Below are positions 33,529 to 44,489 of a stretch of DNA of 64,000 bases, in pieces. The stretch is from Fremontodendron californicum (lineage: Eukaryota > Streptophyta > Magnoliopsida > Malvales > Malvaceae), in contig JAULJL010000015.1 of the NCBI GenBank assembly GCA_030761205.1, positions 10,111,501 to 10,175,500 on the forward strand, given 5' to 3'. Within the stretch, counting starts at the first letter, position 1. Every line of letters starts with the position of its first letter. The notes beneath the pieces were generated by a model. It was not told the origin of the DNA, made no database searches, and saw nothing but the letters and a program-made list of their open reading frames with translations. A program made the translations under genes and the position numbers.

Positions 33529-34149
33529 CCTAAAAATAATGCATCTCAAAAGGAAATATTTTTTACATCCATGATCTTTTGGCATCTCAATTAGTACAAT
33601 ATTCAAGCTGAGGATTTTATTTTATTTTATTTTATTTGTGTTTTTGTTTTTGTTTTTTATCTTTTATTTTTAGTTATTTTTTAATTTTTATTTAAAAAAA
33701 ACACCAACCAACCAAAGTTGAGTAATTGCTCTTCGCCTTGTGAAAACATAAGTAAGTTTAATTACTTTCAATCCATTTAATAAAAAACAAAAATAATTGT
33801 ATGAAACGGTTATTTCACGTTAGTATATATCTTTTTTATTCAAATTATGCTACGTACCAGACTTTTGAAAAAATCAATTATTTATTACAAAAAGCATTAA
33901 TGAATTGCTGAAATAAATATTTATCATTTAATTATTACATGTAATGTGTAATAAATAGTTGATTTTTTTAAAAAATCTGATTACGTGACATGATTTGAAT
34001 GAAAAAAAATATATGCTGACGTGAAGTAACCGTTACATACAACCATTTCTCTAAAAGAGATTATTGCTCCAAATAAATGAAAAATATGCTATATATCATG
34101 CAATAAATGAGATTATTGATCAAATTGATTATAATAAGTTGTAGAATCG

Positions 34150-36497
34150 AGTAAAATTTATTGGTGATCCATAATCTTTTATTAATATTTTATTTTTATC
34201 CATAATCTTTAAAAGTTGTATGTACCATCTGCAATCTTTATTAATATTATATTTTCATCCATAATCTTTAAAAGTTACATTTATTCATCCATGACTTTTA
34301 AAAATTACATTTACAGTCCATAACCTTTCAAAAGACTTCATCATTCATCTATCATTTAGTCAAAAGTCAAAAAACGTTAACAAAAAATCCTTGTAAGCCC
34401 CAATTATCAAGTCACATGGCTTGATGCATACATGACAGAGTTCATGTACCAATTTTTATCAGCTTCATGTGGATAAATGATTTTTTTTTTTATGTTTTTG
34501 AAAAAAAAATTATGTAGCATATACTTTATATCTAACTAGTATGTTAGCACCGACTTCGCCCGAGGATGTTTGTTTAAATATTTTATAAAAATATAATTTT
34601 AAAAAATATAATAATAGTATTAATAATTTACTGATTAATCATATATCTATTAATTTAAAAATTATGTTAAAAGTAATTATCTATAAATTATATAATTTAA
34701 ATTTATTTGAAAATTTTATATTTTATTACGTAATGTATATTGAATTAATGTGTTTTATATATTTATTTTTTAAAACAAATAATTCATAATTTAAATTCAT
34801 GCAAAAAAAAAAAATTTAATTGACAAAATAAAAATATAAAGAATAAGTTTTGAGCATGATGTTTATATTAATATATAATAGATGCAATCCAATTCTTAAG
34901 TTAATGAACTTAGAGTTTAATTAAATTATCATGACAAATTATACAAAATATCTCCAATTGAGAACAACTTTTAAAGTAAGGTATAGATGTATAAAATTAT
35001 CAAATTTAATCTAGACAAACAATAACTCTCAATCATTATACGACACGTGACACAAAATTGAAAGTTATTTGAATAATATCAATTAGACCTGAAAATTTCG
35101 GATACAACATGATCATACGTCACAAACACAACATGAAAAATAATTAAAACACGAAAAATAACACGAATACGACATGAAAACACGAAAGTGTCAAAATCTA
35201 CATAAAACGAATTACTAATGTGTCAAAATTTATATAAATATGTAATACTTTGAAAACGATTATAACATGAAAAAGTAATACACGTTCGTCTATTCGTGTT
35301 GTGTTCATGTTATTTTTCGTATCGTGTCGTGTTCATGTTATTTTTCGTATCGTGTCGTCTTTTAAATTTTTTTCATGTGTTCGTGTCGTATAATTATGTT
35401 GTATCCGAAATTGCCATGGCTAATTAACACTATTCAAATAACTCTCGATTTTGTGTTATGTGTTGTATAATGATTGGAAGTTATTATTTGTTTAGATTTT
35501 AATTGGTAATTTTAGACATTTATATCTTACTTTAAAAGTTATCCTCGTGTAGGGATATTTGTATAATTTATCATAATAATTTAATTTAAACTTTAAAACA
35601 CTAAAAAATAACAAAAATACGACACGAATACATAAATTTTTATCTTTTTTTTTCTCTCTTTCTCACCAATGTTTTTTATTAAAAAAAATGAAATTGTCAC
35701 GTCGCAACCCCAATTGAGGGGGATTGCTTTAATATAGTGTATATAGATATACTTAATTTTACTGAAATAAAACTTATTTCTTCTAGATTTGGTTGAGAGT
35801 CAACTAATTTTTTTTTTCTAAATCAAAGCACCCAATTTCTTCAAATTATTAAAAAAAAAAATCATTTTTTTCTCACAAATCTCTTCATTTCTTTTTACAC
35901 AGAGATCAATTTTATTCCAAAAAATATATTATATATAGACTATACTGTATATAACATAAAAAATTATTTTGAAGAAATTATATGATTTAATGCCTTCAAA
36001 ATTAGTTTTTGCATTCAACTTTTTAACTTCTTTAAATTATTAAATAAACTCATCTTCGCTATTTTTTTTTTACTTTGTTACATAAAAATAAAATTTATTA
36101 AAACAAAAACAAATGAATTATTTTTTTTCAAACACAAAAAATAATTGACACACATGATGTTAACTTTTTTATGGACTTGCCACGTGTGCATCGTATCACG
36201 TGACTTGACAATTAATACTTACGTGAATATTCCGTAACTTTTTAACTTTTAACTAATGGATAGATGAACGGTAAAATCTTTTGAAAGATCATGGATATTT
36301 AGTACATGAAACTTTCAAAAGTTATGGATGAAAATAAAATACTAATCAAAGATCGCAGATGATAAGTATAATTTTTTTTAGGTTATGAATGAAAATGAAA
36401 CATTAATAAAAGTCGTGGACGATAAATACATCTTTTAAAAGTTAAAAATAAAAATAATATAATGATCAAAGATCATAAATCATCAATAAATTTTACT
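34150..36497. mobile_element. Long-TIR DNA element, long copy (about 2.3 kb)
   Basis: Ends AGTAAAATTTATTGGTGATC and, inverted, AGTAAAATTTATTGATGATT. The roughly 350-bp arms contain repeated phrases like CATCCATAATCTTTAAAAGT and AAAGTCAAAAAACGTTAAC. It shares arms with 1575-2646. Its centre contains a second, separate foldback (34919-35588). No transposase reading frame. Confidence 0.65.
34919..35588. repeat. Foldback sequence with about 190-bp arms inside the long-TIR element
   Basis: Arms 34919-35109 and 35397-35588 are imperfect inverted copies sharing ACTTTTAAAGTAAG, CAATCATTATACRACAC and AATTTCGGATACAACA. The spacer is itself rich in AACACGAAAA/ACGACACG words arranged in opposite directions. 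Related words recur near 45560-45740 and 46740-46920, so this is a dispersed family. Confidence 0.7.
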
Positions 36498-36505
36498 TTG
36501 CAGAA

Positions 36506-36897
36506 CAGTGAATAAAAAATCGGACCTAACCGGTCGGTCTGATCTGTTGAACCAGGAACTGATGGCCTATTCGGTCCAGCAGGTGTAATAAAATCGGATT
36601 TAATCGAACAGATCAAAAACTGATTCAACCCGTAAAAAACCGGGAAATTTTTTTTTTTTTAATTATTTTTTTCAAAAATATTTTTTGTAAGTGATGAGAT
36701 TGAAACCCATAACCCTTTGAAATTATACTAAAAAGCATACCACTAAACTAAATGCTTATTTTTATTTATTATTTACTATATTTAATATTTATTTAACATT
36801 AAAAATATTTAAAATTTTTATTTAAAGTGTCGAACCAGTTGAACCGAAAACTGAAGGTCACACCGGTTTGACCTCCGGTCTAGTTTTTTCAACCTTG
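36506..36897 (-). mobile_element. hAT-like non-autonomous element, copy 2 (392 bp)
   Basis: Ends CAGTGAATAAAAAATCGG and TTTTTTCAACCTTG. Flanks TTGCAGAA (36498-36505) and CTGCAGAA (36898-36905) match at 7 of 8, a good hAT-type target duplication. It is the inverted relative of 31923-32311, with the same ACCGGTT ends and a GATTGAAACCC/AATCTCATCA core. It inserted right against the end of the long-TIR element. Confidence 0.75.
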
Positions 36898-36905
36898 CTG
36901 CAGAA

Positions 36906-37283
36906 TTAATATTCCCAAAAAAATCACATTTTGGTGATTTTTTAATTTTATTTTATGAAATCTAGTGATTTATATATACATATATATATATAACACTATA
37001 TTATATATAAAGGGAATGACTGAATTGGTGTCACGAGTCAAGTGACACCAACTCAGTTGAGTAAATTACAAAAAGATCAAATAAATTATTATATCAAAGA
37101 CTTCTCAATTTTTATATGATTTTTATTTTGAAAAAAAGTATCAATTTTTTTTTAAAACTACCCACTTCTTTTAAAAAAACTATTTATACTTACAAAGTTA
37201 CAAACTAGCCAATAAATAATTTTTTTAAACATAAAATTTTTAATATTTTTTCTCATTCATCCACATAAATGTGCCACAATCTA

Positions 37284-37345
<62 letters not shown>

Positions 37346-38700
37346 GCATTGTAATTTATTTATTTTTTGAGAAAACATTCTAAAAAGGGTTTTTTTTTTT
37401 TTTTTCTTTTTCATTAATGCAATCAAATGATGATAGAAAAATCCTAAAACACAATGTAAAACTGAAAACTATCATATAAAGATATTGAATCAATCTATTT
37501 TAAAAGAATTGAGCAATCAATAAATGATAGAAAAATCCAAACTCACTATCATGAATACTTTTGGAAGATTTTAAAGTCAATCTATTTTAATTTAAAATTA
37601 TGTATTTTTGTTCTAAATAGTATTTAAATCAGTTTTTATTTTCAATTCCACCACTTATATTTTAAGCAAAAATATTAAAAAAAAACCTCTAAACTATTTT
37701 ATTTTTAAGTAAACCCTTTATTTTTATTGTAACCAAATATACTTTTATTTTTTTATTTATATTCGAATAAGTCATTTTTGCAAATAAAAAATTAATTTAT
37801 GTTAAAAGATTATTAATGTATAAATTAATACTTGAGTATAAATTAAAAGTTAATAACTTATTTAAATGCAAATTAAAAATTTACTCAAATAAAATGATAA
37901 TTTTTTTTAAAAAATTATTATTTTAATCTATATTTTACTCCAAAACTCTCGATAAATGGTAAAAAAAAAAAAAAGTAAAACTACCTTTATTGCACTCAAT
38001 TGATGCAATATTTGAATTGAAAAATAATAATAATAATAATAATAATTAAAATTCTCTAAGTTGATTTTACACATTAAAAAAAAGTTACCCATGATGAAAA
38101 GTGATGAAAGTAATAATAACGTATGAAACAAAGGAATCTTGTTTTGCTTTTCTTCTACGTACCAAATACACAAAAGAAAGGAAAAGATTTTAACTTTTTT
38201 TCTTTCAATGAAAATATTTACGACAGATTATATTCTGTCAGTAAAATTTTATAAAATTTAAAATTAATAAAATAATACATATTTTAAAATATATTAAAAA
38301 ATAAAAAATTAATTAATAAATAAATAAAATATATATCAATTTTTAATCCATTATAAAATTAAAAATTGGACATTATTATATAAAAAATAAACTCATTATT
38401 TATTACCTAAAATAAACAAACAAATAACTGAAAAAGAAAACCATTATCCTGTACCACTTTTTCTGCTACCAAACATTTTCCGTAATAAATAATTTTCCAT
38501 TATTTTTAATATCATAATTATTACAATATTTTTTTTATTTTTAATAAAAATATAATTATTTTTATATATCAAAATAAAAATAAATAAATAAACACTGTAC
38601 GTTTTACGCACCAGAGCACATAATAGCAGCCCCCACCATTAAATACTATTAACACCTCTTACTTTAACTGAAAATAATCATTTTTACTATTAATTTTCTC
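36906..38700. other. AT-rich intergenic DNA upstream of the DnaJ gene
   Basis: Contains a short hairpin GGTGTCAC-GAGTCAA-GTGACACC at about 37029-37052, with a decayed relative near 44765-44800, and a (TA)n tract at 37284-37340. An (AAT)n run lies at 38025-38046. The last few hundred bases should include the DnaJ promoter but I see no unambiguous TATA box. Confidence 0.5.
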
Positions 38701-38955
38701 CCACCCCATTTTTCTGATCGGCGATCGATGGAATCACCAATCCATTTCTCGCCGCCGATTTCAATCCCTCAAAATTCCCAATTTAAAACCCTAATTTGTT
38801 TCCTCCACTCAGTTCAGTGTATTCCCCCCAAAAAAGTTTGATTTTTTGTTTCCTTTTTTAACTGCTCCGAGGTTCAGAAATTAGCTCTAAATCTTGATTT
38901 GCACAACACGTGGCGATCTGGGTCTTGCTTCACTTCCATTGCTGCTCAAATCTCA

Positions 38956-39581
38956 GTGAGTTTAGTTTCTTTTCTTTTTTGTTTGTTTTGTTTTAAGTTT
39001 TAACTTTAATTTATGTGAAAATGTTTACTTATACACTTTAATTTTGTAAAAAGTTTTAACTCTTTAGTTAAATTTTTTGGTTAAATTACTTGATTTATGT
39101 ACTTTTTTGAGCTGTTGGACTTGGATCCGTTTGCTTTTTATTAGTTAGCTTAGAAATTAGTGTGATTTGGGTTTTCGAATTTTGCAAATTTAGCTGCTTT
39201 TTATGTTTTTGTTTTCCTTTAACTGAGAAAATGATGGAAAAAAGGAAGGGAAGTTAACTGCAAGGTTTTTGCTTTTTTTGCTCTTAAGATAAGTAAGATA
39301 AATAATAACCCAACTCTGTGAAATGCTTGGATGTGGTTAACTTTGATGATTGATTGGTTTAGCTTCTTTTTTTTTTTTTTAAATCTTTTTTTGCCTTCAG
39401 CTGGTTTCTCAGAAATCGGATAGAACTTCAAAAGTTAAGATCTTGAATTCAAAAATAAGTACCTAGAGTCAATTAAGTGTTTTTGTAAGTTGCATGATTT
39501 GTAGTCAATTAGAGTTTTACTTGGAGATACGAAGCTTGATTTTGGGAAAGATCTAAATGTTATCTTGTTGACCATTTGCAG
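38956..39581 (+). other. 5'-UTR intron of the DnaJ gene
   Basis: Donor CA|GTGAGT at 38956 and acceptor CATTTGCAG ending at 39581, with a T-rich body. Upstream (about 38720-38955) is the presumptive first exon with typical UTR words (AAAACCCTAATTTG). Intron in the 5' UTR is inferred from splice signals only. Confidence 0.6.
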
Positions 39582-39586
39582 AAAAG

Positions 39587-39675
39587 ATGAGATGGTTGAA
39601 TATGACAATTCAGCTTCTTTTATGGTTAAGCATGTTGGGATCCATATAACTTTTGTTTCGAGAGTTTGGTTTTGA
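39587..39675 (+). promoter_or_regulatory. Two overlapping upstream ORFs before the DnaJ start
   Basis: Between the acceptor and the main ATG lie ATG at 39587 (20 codons, MRWLNMTIQ..., stop 39647-39649) and ATG at 39592 (27 codons, MVEYDNSASF..., stop 39673-39675). Both end before 39687, so they could reduce or condition translation of the main ORF. Confidence 0.55.
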
Positions 39676-39686
39676 AAATTGTCTGA

Positions 39687-41789
39687 ATGGAAGCAGACAA
39701 AGAGGAAGCTCTTCAAGCGAAAGAGATCGCTGAGAAGCGATTTTGTGAAAGAAACTTTGCAGGTGCTAAGAATTATGCATTAAAGGCTAAATCATTGTAT
39801 CCTGGATTGGAGGGTATATCGCAGATGGTGTCCACATTTGAAGTTTATGTTGCTTCTGAGGCTAAATGTAATGGCGAAATCGATTATTATTCAATTCTCG
39901 GGTTGAAGCCTTCTGCAGATAAAGAGGCAGTGAAGAAACAGTACAGAAAGATGGCTGTGTTACTCCATCCTGATAAGAATAAATGTGTGGGAGCTGATGG
40001 GGCGTTCAAACTTGTATCTGAAGCGTGGACTTTGTTGTCGGATAGAATCAAGAAAAGTTCCTATGTTATCAAGAGAAACAAACAGATGCCTTCTGGAGTG
40101 GTTCAAAGTTCAACATATTCTGCTGGGGTTACAGGTGTCAGCAACTGTTCAAATTCAACCTCTCAAGGTAGGCTTGACACTTTTTGGACTGTATGCACAT
40201 CTTGTAAGGTTCAGTATGAATATCTTCGGAAATATGTGAATAAGAGACTTTCATGTAAGAATTGCCGAGGTACTTTCATTGCTGTTGAAACTGGGTCAGC
40301 CCCAGTGAACGGTTCTTTCCCCTATTGTCCTTGGTCTTATGTGCCAAGTAATGGATATGGAAGTCATGGATATGATGGGGTCGCATATGTCCCAACAAAT
40401 GCTACTTTTTTAACTGGAAATGGGGTCCCGGGTTATCATTCTGGGCATGGATACGAGTATGTTTCTAACATGTCATGTCAGTGGAGCTCGTTCTCTGGAA
40501 CTTCTACTGGGATTGTGGGCCATAATGGATCGTCAGCCATTTCCACTGATGCCATTTATCAGACCAACGGAGATGCTAGAGGAGCAGGGTCGAAGGTGAA
40601 ATCAGGTACCATTGGAAAAAACTCTGTGAAAAACTTTGCCACTCAGACAACTCCAAATTTGTTCAATGGCTATAATGAATCTTCAGGATCTAAGACTGGT
40701 AGACTTGAGAAGAAAAGGAAGGTTATTGTTGGTTCTGATTTTGGAAATGGATGTGAAGACAAGGGATTAAAATCTTCAGAATCAGGATTAGCAAATGGAA
40801 ATGGTGTTGAACCTGATCCAAAGTTTTCCAACCCAAGTGAACCTCCAGATAGGCGAGCCTCAATGGCACCTGTATTTGATGCTAGAAAGTTGTTAATTGA
40901 CAAGGGGAGGACAGAAATTCGGAAAAAATTGGAAGAGATTAGGTTGGCTTCAGAGGCTGCTTCAGCAGTTAAATTAGGTACTGAAGATGGTCAACCACCA
41001 GCAGCTGGAAAGGCTCCTGAAAGGACAAATTTGGCTGTTTCTGTTCATCAATCAACATCAAATAAAAGTGCACCAATCTCAATTACAGTTCCCGATTCTG
41101 ACTTTCACGATTTTGACAAAGATAGATCAGAGGAATGCTTCAAACCGAAGCAAATATGGGCCTTGTATGATGAAGACGATGGTATGCCTCGTTTGTATTG
41201 TTTGATTCGCCAGGTTGTCTCCGTAGAACCATTTAAGATTCTCATCACTTACTTGAACTCCAAAACTGATAACGAATTTGGGTCAGTAAATTGGCTGGAT
41301 TCTGGGTTTACTAAATCTTGTGGACACTTCAGGGCATCGAATTCTGACATTATCGATCAAATCAACATTTTCTCTCATCTTCTGAGAGGAGAAAAGGCTG
41401 GAAGGGGAGGCTGCGTTCGCATATTCCCCAAAAGTGGAGATATTTGGGCTGTTTATCGGAATTGGTCACCAGATTGGAACAGGTCAACTCCTGATGAAGT
41501 GAGGCACCAATATGAGATGGTCGAGGTGCTCGAGGATTATTCTGAAGAGCTTGGAGTTTGGGTTACTCCCCTTGTCAAATTGGTCGGATTCAAGACAGTG
41601 TATCAGAGAAATACAAACAAGGATGCCATTAGATGGATTACGAGGAGAGAGATGTTTCGCTTTTCACACCAGGTTCCATCTTGGTTACTTCAAGGAGAAT
41701 CCGGCAATTTGCCCGATCATTGTTGGGATTTAGACCCGGCTGCAACTCCAGATGAACTTCTTCATGCTGTAACAGAGGCTAAGGCTTAA
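39687..41789 (+). CDS. DnaJ domain protein with C-terminal DUF3444
   Basis: 700 codons in a single exon. The N-terminus (1-60) is the helical MEADKEEALQAKEIAEKRF block common to this plant family. The J domain spans about 66-120 with the HPD motif at 94-96, needed to stimulate Hsp70 ATPase. A Cys4 ribbon-like segment (VCTSC...CKNC) follows near 168-195, then a Gly/Tyr/Ser-rich low-complexity middle. DUF3444 covers about 470-670 (KQIWALYDEDDGMPR, GDIWAVYRNWSPDW). This J-DUF3444 architecture is plant-specific and its cellular role is poorly known; a nuclear co-chaperone role is plausible. The start is supported by homology of the first residues and by the upstream UTR structure. Length is typical and no defects are seen. 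Confidence 0.95.
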   Translation: MEADKEEALQAKEIAEKRFCERNFAGAKNYALKAKSLYPGLEGISQMVSTFEVYVASEAKCNGEIDYYSILGLKPSADKEAVKKQYRKMAVLLHPDKNKCVGADGAFKLVSEAWTLLSDRIKKSSYVIKRNKQMPSGVVQSSTYSAGVTGVSNCSNSTSQGRLDTFWTVCTSCKVQYEYLRKYVNKRLSCKNCRGTFIAVETGSAPVNGSFPYCPWSYVPSNGYGSHGYDGVAYVPTNATFLTGNGVPGYHSGHGYEYVSNMSCQWSSFSGTSTGIVGHNGSSAISTDAIYQTNGDARGAGSKVKSGTIGKNSVKNFATQTTPNLFNGYNESSGSKTGRLEKKRKVIVGSDFGNGCEDKGLKSSESGLANGNGVEPDPKFSNPSEPPDRRASMAPVFDARKLLIDKGRTEIRKKLEEIRLASEAASAVKLGTEDGQPPAAGKAPERTNLAVSVHQSTSNKSAPISITVPDSDFHDFDKDRSEECFKPKQIWALYDEDDGMPRLYCLIRQVVSVEPFKILITYLNSKTDNEFGSVNWLDSGFTKSCGHFRASNSDIIDQINIFSHLLRGEKAGRGGCVRIFPKSGDIWAVYRNWSPDWNRSTPDEVRHQYEMVEVLEDYSEELGVWVTPLVKLVGFKTVYQRNTNKDAIRWITRREMFRFSHQVPSWLLQGESGNLPDHCWDLDPAATPDELLHAVTEAKA

Positions 41790-42560
41790 AAATAACCTTG
41801 TCATCATGCAGGAAAAAGCATGACAGTTTAGAATTTCATTTACCATTCTTACAGAAAATTTAGATCGACTGTACAAACATTTCACACTTGGTTAGCAAGC
41901 AGCCAATGCAACATTAACTCCTGATGATTTTAGAGGACGTAATATTGCTGAGGAACAGTATGTACGATCTACAATTCTGAATCGACGAGTTTTTCTTGAC
42001 CATCTTAGCTTTAACATTTATTGAAAACTGTTGGAACTGAAAACTAATGCAGTATGTTTAATTCAGACAGGGTCTTGCTTTTCCTTGGGCCTAAAGCAAC
42101 CACATTCGGCTAGCTATCTGGCTAGTGCAGGTGTTGGACTATCAGAAGGAAAACTTTTAGATTCCTGTTTGTTTGAGGAAGCAAAAAGAAATGCATAAAT
42201 TTACTGAATCAAGGTGTGGAAGTTTGATCTAGTTAGAATAAGTTTAATTTTTATAGTACCAAGGTTTCATTTTTTTTTTTTTTCATTCTCTCTGGACCTG
42301 AAGTCTTCCTCCAGAGACCTTGTTGTAAATTGATATGTAGCAGTTAAGACTAATTATCCAATTTGAGCTTTATATTTGCTCAATCATTGTTGTATGCATC
42401 TTGATTTAACAAATGTATGCACATGGATGATATATGAAATGAACAAATAAGCATGTGGTGTATATGACTTTGAATTTTTATTTGTGAGTTTTGGCCTCGT
42501 TATTGTTCGCAATATGAATCTCATTTAAAGGTGTACATGGTCGAATCAAATCAAATCCGG
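41790..42560 (+). other. DnaJ 3' UTR and intergenic DNA
   Basis: A gene-like base composition persists to about 42480, consistent with a 3' UTR and downstream flank. No further coding region. Confidence 0.5.
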
Positions 42561-42566
42561 TTAGTC

Positions 42567-42952
42567 GCTTTAAAGTTGTGCTTGGTAGAGCGGAAAAATG
42601 GAAAGAAGAGTGTGGAAAAGTGAAAAGAAAATAAATTTTGAATGTGCTTGGTAAGAAAGAAAAGTGTGAGGAAAGAAAAGTGAAAAAATTATCATTTTTC
42701 ACATCTATTAACAAAAATAAATCACTCCAAATTAGAAAGAAAATGAGAATGGTAAAATAATATACTTTTCATTTTCTTTTCTTTCATTTTTCAACTCTAC
42801 CAAGGAAGGATGAAAAGAAAATTACATTTTCTTTCCACTTTTCCTACCAAGCACACCTATGGAAAGAAAAAATATATTTTTCATCTTTACTTTTCTCCTC
42901 TTTCAATTTTTCATCTTTTCAATTTTCTTTCCACCTTACCAAATAAAGCTTA
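42567..42952. mobile_element. MITE-like element with GCTTGGTA/TACCAA ends
   Basis: The left end GTGCTTGGTAGAGCGGAAAA faces the right end TTTCCACCTTACCAAATAAA in inverted orientation, and internal TACCAAGCAC/GTGCTTGGTA words repeat. The body is made of GGAAAGAAAA and its complement. No ORF. Target duplication uncertain (possibly TAA). Confidence 0.5.
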
Positions 42953-42959
42953 AATGTTA

Positions 42960-44070
42960 AGTTCGACCTTGAATTTTATTGGAATATTTTAAAATAAAAT
43001 GAAAGAAAGGAAAAATTAATTGATTAAATAATTAATTAATGAGAAATTAGCACGTACGAAGTTACACAATAATTTTGAAAAGATTCCAAACCAAAGAAAT
43101 TGATTTTAAGATGAAGGAAATAATAATAATAATGGAATTCCATGAGTTTTAGAATGTAAAATAAGCTATATAACATTTGATACAAAGAGGATTTGGATAT
43201 CCCACTAAGGTTTGGGAAGGTGTTCTATAAAGATTTAGAAAAGAGGATTCAAACACCTTAGGATATTCGAATACACTAATTCAAATTTTGACAGATTTAT
43301 TTGTAACGGTTAGTTTCGTTTCAAATTTATTCATATTTTTTTATAAATTATTTTTTCATTTGTAAAAGGTTACAAACAATACCTATTGAGTTTCGAAAGA
43401 TGAAAACTCAATGAAAAGATAAATTGTTTGAATTAATCAACACAATTGAAAAATTACAACTCTTGATTAAATCTCTATAAATATGAATACGATAGAAATC
43501 ATTTCAAGTGACTTTTGAATGATTACAAATTTAGAATTCTTTTTTTAATTTGTCACTCATCAAAAAATGTTTAGTGATTTGAATTTATTAATTCAAAATA
43601 CATTCAAACAAGAGTTTCATTATATACTATGATTATTCGATTCAACATGTTGCATATCATAAATAGTGGGGTGAAATAAGTCTAAATAAAAATAATTTTT
43701 GTAACACGTCTTGAAATCATAATATTTTCTCATGCAATAATTTTTCTTTTAAATCCATCCAACTATCAAAAACAACAAGCTTGACTTGACAAAATCCATT
43801 CATTTAAATTTGTTTATATTTAAAATGTTAAAAAAAAGTTAATATTTTAAAACTAATATAAATAAAAATATTTTATTAATAAAATAAAAGTCTCTAATCA
43901 AGTTGGATTTAAATTTAAAAATTTATATTCAAAGGCTAGATGAAAGTGTTGACTCTTTCTCTTGCACACATGCACACGATTGCACATAGTGGATTCTTAA
44001 AAAAAATTCACTATTCGAAATTTGGTTTATTCTATCACTATTTATTAAAACATTTTGACTTGTGGCTATT
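42960..44070. other. AT-rich intergenic DNA
   Basis: No gene, RNA or clear repeat recognised on either strand. Confidence 0.5.
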
Positions 44071-44074
44071 AAGT

Positions 44075-44485
44075 TGAATAAGTGGAGCATGTTTTTAGAA
44101 GATGTCTTGTAATATTATTAGATGTTTGGCCAAGTGTGAATGCTGAAGCAATGATTCAGGTTTTAATTCCATGGATTTTTTTTTCAGTTGGTTTCAAAAA
44201 AAAAAAAATACTGATTGTAAAGCTCGAATATTCAATTATTAATTACTGTTCTTGGGATTCTTTGTTTTCTACAATTATTTGGGTATTTTGGAAAGCAAGG
44301 AATAAAATGGTTTTTAATGGACTGCATTTAGGCAACTCTTGGATACAAAATTATGCTCAATAGTTTGCAAGAGAGATAACTATTGCCATGAGCTTATCTG
44401 GTGTTCATAAAATGGTAGAAAATGATCAAATGTTTGCCTTCTCCAAAAGATATGGGATTCAATCATTAAATTCATTGTTGAAATG
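44075..44485 (+). pseudogene. LINE-like relic (RT zinc-binding and RNase H-proximal segment)
   Basis: The frame reads EHVFRRC and DVWPSV, then after an A-run WDSLFSTIIWVFWKARNKMVFNG. These are the phrases of the zinc-binding domain that follows RT in plant LINEs and of the segment leading into RNase H. No RT core remains, the frame is interrupted at 44361, and further residues continue beyond it. A dead fragment. Confidence 0.65.
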
Positions 44486-44489
44486 AAAT

